Of a DNA stretch of 64,000 bases, positions 35,190 to 49,421 are shown piece after piece. The translations under genes and the position numbers were made by a program. How positions within the stretch are numbered: position 1 is the first letter of the stretch; every line of letters begins with the position of its first letter. The stretch is taken from the NCBI GenBank assembly GCA_028583415.1, contig CM053274.1, positions 92,536,549 through 92,600,548 of the forward strand. Direction: 5' to 3'. The notes under the pieces are model-generated. The model ran no database searches. It was not told where the DNA came from and saw only the letters and a list, made by a program, of their open reading frames with translations. The stretch comes from Protea cynaroides. Its lineage: Eukaryota > Streptophyta > Magnoliopsida > Proteales > Proteaceae.

Positions 35190-37940
35190 CCTCGGGCCAA
35201 TGCTTAGGCCTTCCCTTTTTTTCAGAAGTGTTCCTACCTACCTTGAGTTCTGAAACTGAAAAGAAATTCCCGGCACCAGAATCTAGTGAGAATGGGTGAA
35301 CTGAACTCGAATCTCGAATATGGTTTCGACACACACCTCCCTAGAAAAGAAAAAAAGGGTGTAGGGTCAAGAACTAACGGTAACGTTTGTATGTCAAGAA
35401 AAGAGTAGAAAATCCAGTATAAGATAATGATCATTTTTTTATTTCAAATTTTTTTTCTTGTCATCCAAACATAACTTAAAAGTGTTCAAACAATTCTTGC
35501 CCTCGATTAGACTACAACCCCTCATAGTTTGCTCAAATACCCTCATCTTCATTTTAATAGGCCCAAATAACTAGACTAGGCCTCAATGAGACTCAAAACC
35601 ATAAAAGGAGAAAAGTTCATAAGAGTCATGGTTTTTTTTTTTTTATCCAAATTCTCAGCTACGGTAGGTGGGAACTACAGTTGATCCAAGGGTTAGAGTT
35701 CAATCGAAATGCATACCAATCCATACGTATGTGTATCGACTGAAATCCAACTTTTGGCAGACGACAGGTATACAAGAGAAGATTTCTATCCCTTTTTTTA
35801 AAGATCATTTTATTGCCCATAAGCTTCAACACTATTGAGGTAGGGGAAGGAATAAGGGGTGTCAAGTTGGTTTGGTTCGGTTTTTCTTCTTGTACATTCT
35901 AATTCAACCATTAAAAAAAGATTGGTTTTGATCCAATTTGGTTTAGGATTTTTTTAGTTGGCTTAATGGGTTCTTATTAGTCCATTTTTGGTTTGGATTC
36001 GGGTTTTTATTTATACATTTTAGTAAAAAGTTACCTTAATAAGTTCTGTTGGATCATTATTAGGTTGGTTTTGTTTTGGTTACGGTTTCCTACATATATG
36101 TCTAGTAAAATTGTTGCTTACTGGGTTCTAATCATCCACTAGCGGACCGGTTCGGTTTTGATTTTGGTCTATTAAGTTGGTTTGATTTGGGCTTTTCTAC
36201 CGGTCTGGTCTGGCTTCGATTTTATAACAAACTTCTCAATTTACAACCGAAGGATTAGATACTGAAGGAGGACAAAACATCAACAGATTCCATTGGATCC
36301 AGCTTGCCGGAGATGGGGTGCTTAAATGGAGACTATGTATAGATTTGTTCGTGCGACCTGGTTAGAATCTTCACTTTCTTATATGGTCCGGATGACCCAA
36401 ATTTCAAATCTTTCAATGGATCCAAAGTTGGGACAGATTTGTTCCTTGAATCCAAAGCAACGGCTCTGTGATATCTATGGAAAACTGGAAATTTTCAATA
36501 CCAAGAACTGGACCTGTTGGAGGTTGCCCAGAAAACAGAGCTTGCTTTTATGGATTATACTCTGGTCCTATTCATAAAAGTTCGAATTTTAAACCGGATT
36601 GGAGCACTCCTCTTGATGGAATTATCAAGATTTATGCTGACGTGACCTTCCTCCATGATGGAATCGGATTTGTTTTCCGTAATCATCAAGCTAATCCTAT
36701 TCGAGCCTTCGCCTCAGCAAAAGTTGGTAAAGCAGCTGCTATCAGATCAGCTCTTAAAGCTCAGAGGCCTCATGAATCTACAAGTTGAATCTGATTCCAA
36801 AGAAATCGTCAGTTGCGTTGTGAATCTTAATCTGCCGAGTGACTTTGAAGTCCAGATTCCAGCCCATCATCTCTGATATAGTTTTCTTGCTTCATCAGGT
36901 GAGGAATGTTCATTTTCTTTTATTCCAAAGGAAATCAATGGAGTTACTCATTCTCTTGTTAAGGTATAGAAATCCTCTTCCCTCTGAGATTGGTCAATTG
37001 ACTATTATTCACTATCTGGTTAATTGATTTTAGTATCATTGATGGTTCCACTTGTATCAGTTCTTCTGGGCAATAAATTTATTTTTATGAACAAAAATAA
37101 TCTTCAACATCTTTATTTTAATGGGAACTGTAATTTACATCAAAAGTATTCGACGTTGTGAGAAATTATACCAGAGGTATCTTAGGTTTTAAAAATCATA
37201 TCAAAGGTACCTCTTCTCGTATTTCCAACATTAATCTTATTTAACGTTAGCATCTTTTAAGTTTTCAGTGACTGATCGTTGGTATACCCACTGGAAAAAC
37301 AATAAGTTGAAGTGGAGAGTTTTCACCACAAGTGTGTACCATAATCGAGATTTGTAACTTGATGATGAGCAACTGTCGGTGAAGAAAGGTCACAGGAGAG
37401 AACAGGGACAAGAGAGGGGGTGAGCAATTTAGACAGCGATGAGTACATGGGAATCCAAATGTTGAGTATTTGCGACAACAAAATGGTGAGAGAGTGAACC
37501 AAAATGGATCAAGAAAGTTATGTTAAACCGAGATAAATTTAGAAGTACAAAAATAAAAATATCTAAAATAATATTTTTGAAATGTCAAGGAACTTTTGGT
37601 ATAATTTTTCAAAACTTCAGATACATTTGATATGATTTTTGAAACGTAAAGTACCTTTATTATAATTTGTCAAAACATTAGTACGTCTGGTATCATTTTC
37701 CTCGAAAGAAAAGGCTGCATCAACAATGGCATGGGAGTATTTTTTATTTTTTATTTTTTTTTTCTGGTAAACGAAATGGCGTGGGAGTTGGAGAACTGTA
37801 AATGTTCATCTACGTGTTTTTCACGTCAAATGCATAGATGCTTTTTTACTAAACTAAAGAAAGAGCTACGTCAACACCCTAGTCTTTTTATTTTCCTCTG
37901 AGATTCTTTCTCTTCCCATTGACAATTGACAAATGACAAA
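35190..37940. other. Intergenic region between EMC7 and SDR
   Basis: The two genes are divergent, so this holds both promoters. It includes a LINE-type RNase H remnant (36290-37100) and G/T-rich repetitive text with TTGGTTTGGTTCGG-like words (35860-36200). No other gene seen. Confidence 0.6.
36290..37100 (+). pseudogene. LINE-derived RNase H-like remnant
   Basis: Across shifting frames the plus strand reads WSTPLDGIIKIYAD, GIGFVFRNHQANPIRAFASA, KAAAIRSALKA, NLQVESDSKEIVSCVVNLNL, then VRNVHFLFIPKEIN and THSLV. This is the order of a plant non-LTR retrotransposon RNase H (RVT_3) domain. Frameshifts break it in at least three places and an A-rich stretch follows near 37090. A domesticated RNase H-like gene is less likely given the decay. 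Confidence 0.6.
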
Positions 37941-37989
37941 TGTTGCAGTTTTATTGATTTGAGACTTCTCAGTCAATAAAACTGCAACA
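37941..37989. promoter_or_regulatory. Perfect 17 bp inverted repeat upstream of the SDR start
   Basis: TGTTGCAGTTTTATTGA (37941-37957) and its exact reverse complement (37973-37989) enclose a 15 nt loop, ending 65 bp before the SDR ATG. It could form a stem in the 5' leader or be a paired protein-binding site. Which is not visible from sequence. Confidence 0.7.
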
Positions 37990-38054
37990 ACCCAAGCACT
38001 GGAAAATAATAAGAACGAGTAAGCAGAAAAATGTAACACACACACACAGGGAGG

Positions 38055-41000
38055 ATGTTGAGTGACTTGAGTCTGTTGGTGGGTGTGGTATCTTCAGTTA
38101 CGATCCTCACAATCATCGTGAAATTCGCTTCTGCGGATGGTAATGATCTAAGCTTCAATCGTTTTATTCATTTTCCGTTTCCTTTGCTTTTTCCCTGAAA
38201 TATGGAAGTCAATTTGCTGCAATGTCTTTGGTGTTTTAATTCTTTTTCTCCTTTTGTTTGTTTGGTTCAGGAGATCTTACCTTAATGTCAAAAAAGCGTG
38301 CAAAGCGCGAGGAAGTCGAAGATAAGGTGAGTTTCTGAATTATGAATTGAACCTCATATCATTGACCTCTTCTCTCTCTCTCTCTCTCTTTTTTTTTTTT
38401 TAGGTGTTATAAATTTGTTCTTATTTTCCCCTTGAAATTTGGATCTTAGGTTGTTTGGATTACTGGCGCCAGCAGAGGAATCGGTGAGTGATATAAGTTC
38501 TTTCCCACTTTCTTTATCTAATTTACATTGCTTAGACAGTTTGTTTTTTCATTCTTAAAGTTTTTTTTCGAAAATTTTCTTTTTACAACTTATTGCTTAT
38601 CTATAAACGGTAAGAGTTGAATACTACTATTTGTTAACCGTAAAGATGAGGAGTTTCTAATTGAAGTTTCTTCCTCCTTGGCACAATTCGAAGTTCCTCA
38701 TTGTTTTTATGGATTTGGATAAAGGGTTACAAGTAATTAAAAAAAGAAAGGGTTGTGCGTTTGGAAATGAATTGTTTTCTTTTGATGGGAAAACTGCCAA
38801 AACATAGTCCTGTCAATACTCAAGAGAAGGTTCTTTTGATGGTCCACCTAGTTTTTCCATGTAGCAGGGTGATGTGCCAATTCCAATAGTTGGATTTACG
38901 ACATGGTCTGGATTGGCAGTGCGTTAAATTTCAGGGCCAAGATCAAATCTCATAACCCCTCATGTATTAGCAAGCATTCCTTAGCAGTCCTTGATTTCAT
39001 GCCTTGGTGTGTTCCCTCTTGGTAGTCCTGGATTTTCAGAGCATTAATTTACCAATTGGCAAATTCTGACTGGACATCTGAGCAGGGGACCTGGGGGGGT
39101 TTACCCATCCTGAAAATTTGGGCACCATCCAATATGCCATGTGGCATATATTTTGGACTGACTAAATAAGCCTATTGTTAGACTCAGTTTGTATCCTCCC
39201 TTTGGACTGCGTGAAACTTCATATATTTTTATTCTTTTTGTGTGTGCTTCTCGAGCATAAGTATATTTTTGGGTAGGGATTTCTTTTTAGGTTAGGATAG
39301 GTTGAATCATTGTATACATGATGTCATCTTATGTCAAGAGGTTTTTGATTTTTTTTTTCCAAGGTTCTAAATCTCAGATTTCTTGGCTGCCAAAACCGAG
39401 ATTTTGACCGAAATGACCAAAGTCCGACTTAGTAGGTAAGCATATCCAGTTGCTATGCTATGAAATTTTTGTGGGAAGATGAGACCCAATTCTATGGATT
39501 GAGCTGACCACAATGACAGAAATCAAATAGAAAATGACCGAAATATTGCATATTTTAGGTTCTTATATGTTTCGTCTCTGTAGCTCCGAAAACCATTATT
39601 ATTCGAAAATTTCAGCAAATTTTCGCCACGTTGTTCTTCATATTGATACTTTAGTGGCTGTTGTATTGGTATGGTGGTACCGTAGTTGGCTCACTTTGAG
39701 AGAACTGTTTCTTTCTGTCTAATTTTTTATCTGAAGTTGGGGGAATTTGGATCTTCCAGACCACCATATGAACTTTAGTTGTTGTTTATCCACACCTCAT
39801 TGATGTTTTAGCTTGCAGATATTGGTCCAAGGATCAAACAGGGGAAAAATACCAAACAATATATGCGTAGAGTAACTAACTATGGACAGAATTGTGGCTT
39901 GTACAGTAACAGAAAATATAAACAGCAATCTAATTGATGAATATTAATAGCAGGAAATTGGTTTGAACAAAGAGTTTAATCCAGAACTGGAATTTGACCA
40001 AGAATAGAATGCCAGATCTGTCAACGATAATGGAAAGTTGGCAACATATCAATACTTCCCCATAGAAAGTGGGGGTAATTACACTTGAGGTACCCAAAGT
40101 TTAAGGAAACTATTTTTAAGGTACCTAACATTTTAAGAACTGCATTTGGGGGGCATCAAAGGTGTTAAGGTGGTTTTGACATATAATAATGAAATGACCA
40201 AAATGCCCCAAGACCTCATATCTATCAAAAAGACTCTAATTTAAAGGATATAGTTCAATATCATGTTTTCATTTGTTAACGTTTGTTTTGGATCATGGCA
40301 ATAGCATTTTAAATTATGGTAACGTCATGGTACAGTCTGATTTAAATCACAGTAAACATCAATAGATTCAAAAAAATTCTAATTCAAAGGATAAGATTCA
40401 ACCATAATGTTGGATACCTCAGGTGTACTTTCCTAAAAAAAAAAAAAATCATATACTAGCAGTATGGAATAAGAGAAACATGAACCTAGGAGTAGCAGAG
40501 GAAAAAAAAAAAAAACCAAAATAGAGAGTACAGAATAACAGGTTTCTTTTTAGGATTTAAGTGAGAAATCTGATTCTGAGAAGATATCAGAATGAAGGGA
40601 GATGATAACAGATCTATAATTAAATAACAGAAACTGATGCTTGCTGAACTTAAGCAATGTAGAGATTTGGGTGTAAAAGTCGTAATAGAAGTTCTAACTT
40701 GTGACTATGTAACTTACGATATAAATCAAGCAACAGCAGATTAAGATTTAGAATCTGTATATTGTTTCAGGCCTGTAATAAAACTCAAACAAGAATATTG
40801 AAGAACATGTAAAACAGAGGAGAAAGATATCTCCCTTTATATGTTTCTTGTGAGGAGAATGGAGAATCAGTTGATCTCCTATTACTACAGTACCCCTTTG
40901 TTGAGAGTATATAGTTTCTGTCACCTCCTTTCGGTCTTCAATATGCTTTGGCCCTTCCCCCAATGATGTGGTGGGGCTTCTGTGGTTCTGGTACTTGGCT

Positions 41001-44000
41001 CCATTTGGGGCCACGGGGAGATTCTTGTGGAGAGCCACACTATTGCAGGCTTTTGGTGCATATGGGAGGAAAGAGATGCTATATTGTTTTGAGAGGAGTT
41101 TTCTTTGGAGATGATGGTCATTGAAAAGGTGAAAGTAAGGGTTGCTCATTGGATAGTGGAGGATTTGTTGAGAGATGTCCCATCCACCTACCTTTTTACA
41201 TATTGGAAAATGTGATCAACTACAATATCCCCAGGGTAAGGACAGGCTTCTTGGGTCCGCTTGCCTTTGGGTGTTGTAAATCAAATTTTGATGCATTGCC
41301 TTTTGGCTACCCAAGTCCCATCAGGAGCTGGTGAGTCTATGAGGTCTTGCTCAGGGAAAGTGCTGAGAGTGTACTCTGCACCTAATGGGGAGGGGAATTC
41401 CATCAGAGTTGAGCTCTTTTCGCTGAAGATGGGATTGGAGCTTGTATTGAGGGAAGGCTTTGACAGCCGAATAGTAGGTGATTCAGCAATGATCATTGCT
41501 TAGGCGAGCTTTAAGGCAGAGGGCCTCTGGAGGTCTAGCACTGTCATTTGATGTATAAGATTCCTGGCTTCACAGGCTGTTGAGATGAGATGGCTTGCCA
41601 AAGTATGGGAAGACTATGGTGGATTATAGGGACCTTATTACCTTTTCCAGAGTACTAGATCTTCACCTATAATGGTTTCTTTTTTGGGTGTAATTTTTGT
41701 GACTGACGTTTGGGCTTTTGGTGTACTATTATGCCGTCTTGGCTGTCATTCTAATGTGACCATGTAATCTTCTGTTTTTTGTACCAACAATTGTTGTTTA
41801 TCAATAAATGAAAAAATGATAGTAGAAAAAATGAGGAGATCGCAAGACCTGCAGGAAACAAAAGAAAGTATTAAAAAAAAAATGAATAGGAGGAATAAAT
41901 AAATCTTGCTGCTGGTTTTTGGACACAGACAACAGATAGTTAAAAAAAAAAAAAATACTATTTCTTTGTAATTAAGTGGGATCAACTTCAATTTCTGACT
42001 TCCACCCCCTTTCAAGAGTTTGAGCTCCAGATGATTTGGGAAAAATCTTACCCAATATCACTAAAACGTCGATTTTTTGGATTTGATTGGAAGAATTATA
42101 TGAGGCTGTGAGTGGGTAATTTTGCAAAGGTGGGAGGATAAGAGTTGGCAGTGGATTGGATGGTAGCAAAAAATAAGAAAAGAAAGAAATGGAGATGAAG
42201 AATGGAAAAGAGCCTGACTAATCACATTTGGGGTCCTTGGCAATCCATAGTTCTTCCTCTCTTTTTTTTTTAATAAATAATTTGAAATCGCACTCCAAAA
42301 GTTGAGAAATTCTTGAAGTAACAGTAAATTTATTAGCTTTTATTGATCAATTGTGGAAAAGGAATTCATCATGTCCTTCTTACAACTTTGAAAAGTGATA
42401 CATGAATTTTAAGTTATGGAACCTGCTACTGAGCTAAACCAAAATAAACCTAAAATTTGTAGAGCTAAGCTCATACAGAAGGTTGCACTCTCCCTCACTT
42501 GGAGGGAACTATACCCAATATTGAACTTCCAAAACCACTCAAATGATTAGGTGTGGCCCATATAACTCAACCAAAACAAAATGCTTTTGTTGCTTGTGTG
42601 TGGTCTGTCCATCCCAGTACATGAGAACCTTACATCTCTCCATGCCAAAACTAGATGGCAGCCTTCGAGTATCTTCTGTTCTACACACATCGAATTATCC
42701 TTATAGAAACATGTTTATACTTCACTTAATGTTGAGAGATACAAACAGATTCTTCAGCAAGCACTGATTTTGGCTCCTGTTCTGACTTTTCTGCTTTTGT
42801 ATTGGATCATCAGGGGAGGTTCTTGCAAAACAATTTGCCAGTTTAGGGGCGAAGCTTATACTTTCTGCACGAAATGAAGCTGAACTGGAGAGAGTCAAAA
42901 CACAGCTTGTTGGTATATCCTTCACTGAATCTCCCTATGCTTGGTGATTCTTTATCTGTTGGTACTCCAAATTTTCTTTTCTGGCCCCTCTTGATATCTG
43001 TCTGATATTCCAATAGGTAAAAATGCACTGGATGGAGTGAAAATTTTACCTTTGGATTTGGCATCTGGTGAAGAGTCTCTGAAGGAAGCCGTACAGAAAG
43101 TGGAGTCCTTTTTTTCTGGGGCTGGTGTTGATTATATGGTGCATAATGCAGCCTATGAACGTCCTGTAAGTGAGACTTCCACTTATGGCTTATCTGCTAA
43201 CAACAAGCAACTCTCATAATGCATACACAAATGCAATTGTCAGGTCTATGCAAAGCTATAAATACACAAGTAGGAAAAACTTGGGAATGGAATCTCTACA
43301 TGAGTGGTGTGCTGCTTATTTTATTTTATTTTTTTGCTTTGAAACCAACTACATTGTTAGTTTGTCTTTGGAACCTGTAGGGTCGAACATTTAAAACATC
43401 AAAAATGTTTTTTGAGATTTTTGAGAATGACAGCTAGCTTACATATCTATCTGACCTCCTTGAATCTATACATAGATTGAAGATTGGTTTAGTCATAATT
43501 TAACACAAATGTTATATAAGTACGCCAGTGATCCTCAGAATGTAGGTAAATTCATGTTGATACTTGTGATTACCCCAAAAAGTTGAATGTTGCATATGAG
43601 TCCCTATCATCCACCTTCATTCTCCTCTTCCAAAATTTAAAGCTATTTACATGGATGTCTCTAGGTGGGCATATTAGGATATTCAGTTCCCTATATTTAA
43701 GACCATTCCCCAATTCATTATAAGTCTCAGTTCTCTCTCCACACAATGTTTTTATGGCATGATGATTAAGTGATGGTGAAGCTTCTTATATAACTGAGTA
43801 TAGAATCTAGATCCATCCATGCACTACTGACTTATCCTGAAACATCCTATTGTTTCAACTTTCATCCCTTACAGTGGCCCAAATAGCTATAATTAAGATC
43901 CTTATATTTACTTAAATTTGCAACTTGCTCCTGGTTCTAGAGCTCATTTGGGCGTTCCTCTGGTTCTCGAAGGCCGACGGGTTCCAAACGGTCTCATTTT

Positions 44001-47000
44001 TTCGGTCGTCCCCTCCTCGGGGTTCCAACCCCCCCTTTAACCCTTTTTTTACTTAAATTTGCAACTTCTCCATTAGTAGCACATAGCTTAGGGCTCAAAA
44101 GTTGCCTTCAGTTATGAGGTTGACAATTGTCATATGCCCCACTTTATCACTTCACCATTGGGTATTTTTCTCTCTACCCACCCCTGATATGGTGCAAGAG
44201 GTTATGACATTATGTGCCATTATGCTCTCTTTTCAAACTGCCATTATGTGCCATTATGGTGAAGCTTCTTATATAACTGAGTATAGAATCTAGATCCATC
44301 CATGCACTACTGACTTATCCTGAAACATCCTATTGTTTCAACTTTCATCCCTTACAGTGGCCCAAATAGCTATAATTAAGATCCTTATATTACTTAAATT
44401 TGCAACTTCTTCATTAGTAGCACACAGCTTAGGGCTCAAAAGTTACCTTCAGTTATGAGGTTGACAATTGTCATATGCCCCACTTTATCACTTCACCATT
44501 GGGTATTTTTCTCTCTACCCACCCCTGATATGGTGCAAGAGGTTAAGACGTTATGTGCCATTATGCTCTCTTTTCAAACTGCTATTGATTGATATCACCA
44601 AAGATAATCTAGTGAAGATGAAGTGGCCAGATTATTACAATTCTCCTAATTCTGCTTCTCTTTTTGTGTTTCTGTTTGCAGAAAACAGGAGTTCTTGACG
44701 TAACTGAAAAAAGTATGAAGGTATCATATCAGGGGAATATTTTGGTTTAATATATTCATTTGGTAAAAAGCGAAATAATAGTGTATAGAGGAAAGAATAC
44801 ATTGAAATTTTTGAGTCAATGGGCTATCCAACAGAGATAAGGTTCAATCCCTTGGACATACTGATCAAGTATACATGCCCAATAATAACCATTCTTACTT
44901 ATCAGAAGAAAAAAAAAAAAATTGTAATGACCATTATATGCTAACATTTTAACCTGTCTTTCTTTTCCTGTATTTTTTTTTCAATAACTAGGCTATGTTC
45001 GATGTAAATGTTCTGGGAACAATATCTCTCACACGGCTGTTGGCACCTTCAATGTTGAGGCGAGGAAAGGGTCATTTTGTTGTGGTATGATTCCACTAAT
45101 TAATTTCTAAACTATAAAGGTGACAAAAATTTGGATATTGGAAGGAAATTTTTTTTCCTATATTTATGAACTGTATGTGTATTTCCTCGAGAACATATAA
45201 ATGGGGTGGCATATCATGGATGGTGGAGTGGGTCATTCTGCCAGCACTCATCAGTCAGAAGAAAACAATCAAAGGCTCCAGATATGGAATTACAACCAAT
45301 AGTCTGCAGAATATACTGGGAACAGCAATTGACTGGATGGTGATGTTCCTCATCAATTAAACTTTTGCTGTTCTTGTTACCCAACCAATGGAAATTATTG
45401 ATTTTATGACTAGTATTATTTGGAAGATGCAGTATTGGGCTTTGACTATCCATGATGTGGTCCATAATTCGATGGTTTTAATTGAGGGTAGCATGCATCT
45501 GTTGTTTGTGGACAGCTGGAGGCTTGCCACCCTTGCATAGAAATGCCTACCCTGATTGCCTTTCCTTGACTTTTTGTTTATAAATTATTTGGTTACACTT
45601 ATGTGCAGATGAGCAGTGGTACGGGGAAAGTGCCAACACCAGGTCAGGCTGTATACTCCGCTTCTAAGCATGCCCTAAATGGATATTTTCATTCTTTCCG
45701 TTCTGAGGTATTTTAATGATTCAGTTGAGGGTAAAAGGAAACATTTGCATTACCTTCAATTTTGTGGCATACTGGCATCTGAATGATTTAGTGGATGATT
45801 ATGCAATACATTGTTTACAAATCGGATTCAACTTCTTAGAATCTTTTCCTCCGTTTCTTGTAGTCAGTAATAATTGTACACTTACAACCTGAACTAAATT
45901 TATTTTCTTTCAGTTTGACAATGAACAATGGTATAATTCAAAACTGTTAAGTTTTAGTTTTGTAGTCTAGGTGTCACCTAGTCTTGGCTAGGTGTCACCT
46001 AGTTTGGTGCTGTTTAGTGGGAAGTGCTTTCTAGTAGTTAGAGTCCCTTTTTAATACAATCTTTGTAATGTTGACTTGGACTTGAACTAGGCTTCTGTCC
46101 AAGTCGACTTCCCTTTTGATTGCTCTTTATTATTATAAATTAGATGGGGGGTGAGGGGGAGAGATTAACTTAAACCATTCTCTCCACTCTTCTGATTCGC
46201 TCTCTCACAGTTCTCTCTCTCTCGATTCTCTCCTCTCTAATTCTCTGATAAGGTTTAATCTCACTACAATTCAAGCTTTATGCTTAAGAAATGCAATTTG
46301 TCAGAACCTGTTGAATTTGAAAATTAAAATGATCAGAATAATGATTAAAACATTTTCCAAAGATTACACTGGTTGAATGTCCGAACATGCTGCATAAATT
46401 TTGAATACTTTTTAGATCTCCACTAGGGACTGATAATTAATGTTCGTGAAAGTTCGTGACCTTGCGAATTCACACAAGTTGCCACTTGGGAGGCAACTGT
46501 TAGACATTTGGGGTGGATCCTTTACCAATCTCATTGACCAAATTTCAATGCAAAATGAGCATATTATATGGTCAAAACTGTGTCCAAACTAGTAGCAAAT
46601 TTACAACATGCACTAACCTCTGTAATTACTTAATGGAGGTTGTTGGCATTCTTTTAATTTTGTATGACTTTCAACCATGTTTTGACCCCTATTACAGAGT
46701 CTTACTGGGGTAAAACTGTTAGTGTGGCATCATCCTCTTTAACATTGATGCACTTGTGTTCAGTTCCTGCCATGTAGTAATTGGACCTGCTTTACTTAAT
46801 AGGCAAATAGATATTAAAGGGTCTGTGGTACACTTAAGATTTTGGATTTTATAATTTCATAGCCTTGTTTCTCCTCCTTGGATTAGTAGTGTTGTTTCTT
46901 CTTCCCTTGAGCCGGGTCGGTCTGTGACCTTAGTCTCTTTTGGTTCTTGTTGTTGGCTATTTTTGGCTAGTCCCTCCCTTGTCGGCTAGTCCCTTGTTTG

Positions 47001-49384
47001 TGTTCTCCTTTTTGCGTTAATAAAATATTTACTTACCCAGAAAACTTCTGTGGCTGTTGTTAACAATATACTTATAAGGGAATGGACGCTTTCACCTTGG
47101 TCCATTCCCATTGTTGATATAATGCAGTTGGCGGGATTAGTTCTGTGTAGCCGACTGGCCTTTGGTCTCTTAGTTGAACATTTACTTGGTCCTTCTTATC
47201 TCTACTTCTTATTTCTATTTTGTTATATGTAACTAAGGAGTCTAGAGTTATTATGTTACTATGATTTATTGTTAGTTCAGGATTCCTTGTCATGTTGACA
47301 TATGGAATTTCTATTCCCATTGTAACTAGGACTTCTTCTCTTATGGAGTCCTAGACCTATCCTACTTTCTTATTCGAATATCTATAAATAGTGACTGCTA
47401 GGGGGAGATGAATTCAATACACATCGATTCTCTCTCCCTATTCTCCATTCTCTCCATTTTCTCTCTTCTCTTTCTTTCTATTTTGTTACGTGGTATTAAA
47501 GTGGTTGATCTGATATTCCGTTTTAAGAGTTGTCTAAGTTCATGGATTTGGTCTGCAGCCACCATTTCTTCTTCTATTTCCTATCCTCTACAAGTTGCTC
47601 TCTGCATATATACTACCTATTACTGCCACTACTGCAAATCTGTTGCTGAGTTCTGCTGCTACTGTAATGGCCTGATCTGTTACTACAGATCTGATTAACT
47701 ATTCTTCTATTTGTTTATGTGATCTCGATCCACTGTGGTTACAACCGATCTACTGCTGCTGTCGAAACTGACCAGATCTGATCAGAATTGATCTGATCTA
47801 ATTTGCTCTGCTTTTACTACTATTGATCTGATCTGCTATTGATCTGATCCACTGTCTATTGTTGTAATTTTAATGTGTTGAATTTTTTTCATATTCAAAA
47901 TATTAATCTATTATTTTACAAGTGGTTTGAAGATGTTGGTCTCTTCCTAATAGGCTCCTAAATGACCAATAGGTGTGACTATTGGTGACATGTCTAAATG
48001 ATCAATAGACATGTCTGTTGGTAGAGACATGGTATTTGGGCAATGTTCTTTGGAGACAACCTTTGATTATGTTTCTTCTCCTACAAATAGAGAGAAGGTA
48101 TAGTCCATTTTAACATAAGACAACAATGACAACAACAATATTAGTCTTACCACTATAGCATTGAGCATAGCCTTCTGAATCTCTGAGTAAACCGAAGAGA
48201 GTAAGTGCGAGACTTTCTGGTTTTTGAGGGTTGTTTTATCTTGGAAATCGATTTGCGAGGAACCCAGTTTGCACCATAGGAGTACGACTTTTAGGAGTAG
48301 TTTTGACTACGACTCAACCCTACCATTCGCTTACGCATGTGGTACATCAATTTAATGCTGATTTTGATGTCTACTTTGGTGGATTCATGGATAAATATAT
48401 GGAGTATTTGAGTAAGTCATTTTTAAGTTTATTTACAATTTTATATCTCATGTCTCATATGTCTAAAATGATCTTTGTGGTGCATATATTAGAACAGAAT
48501 TTCACTTTGTATGTAAAGTAACTGCTTACATTCTTTACCTATGCCTGTGATTTTTCATGGTTCAGCTCTTCCAAAAAGGGATTAAGGTGACAGTTGTTTG
48601 TCCTGGACCAATAGCGACGTCAAAGGGCTCTGGAGTAAGCACATCAGGAGAGAAGGAATCTACTGAGGTGAGTACCATATGTTTACAGTGGAATTTATTG
48701 TATGGTGAATTTTTTATTTCAAATTTGAAAAGCATCTAACCCAATGATCATATTTTTTCTCTCCCAAATTATAGGTAATAAGAATCTCTTCTAGAGAACA
48801 AATTTGGATGATATTATTGTAAATAGTACTTTTTGCTGTCAATGTTGGATGCACCTTTTTTATTTTCAATTTCTGTATACAGATAATGAAATGAGGAAAA
48901 TCGAAAGAAATATGAGAATAGTTACTTAGTGAAAATAAACAGGTGAAGAGTGAAAGATCTTACAAGAAAGTGTAATTTGAGCCAACAGAGAATTCAACAT
49001 CAATGCTAAATCACAGTTGCAGAGAATACAGTAACAAAAATACAGAATCTATAACAGAAAAGCATCTGTGACAATAATAGAGAGTTTGATTCAATCCTGA
49101 AATAGATTAATCCCTATTCTAAGAAAAAGAAAAGAAATAAAAAGAAAATATGCACCCTAACTAGATGTTCTAAATTTGAAAAATCAAATAAACTCCTTAT
49201 GTGTAAAATTCACTGCAGGATTGCAAGTTATTCCCAAATAAATCCCATATATCCAACTTATTCGCCAAAAAATTCGATATTCTGTTAAAACTCCTTAATA
49301 AAACTTTTCTGGACCTATCCTCTTGTCTGTAAAGAATCCCATGGGCTAGCCAGATGCTGGGCTTCTGCTCCTCTTGTAGGGTGG

Positions 49385-49421
<37 letters not shown>

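Noticed and set aside
40748..41149. 133-codon minus-strand frame in SDR intron 3
   Set aside because: Antisense shadow of the LINE remnant, whose plus strand shows RT-tail and RNase H motifs.
43981..44040. GC-rich text as organelle rRNA
   Set aside because: Could not match any rRNA segment from memory; reported as an unclassified insertion instead.
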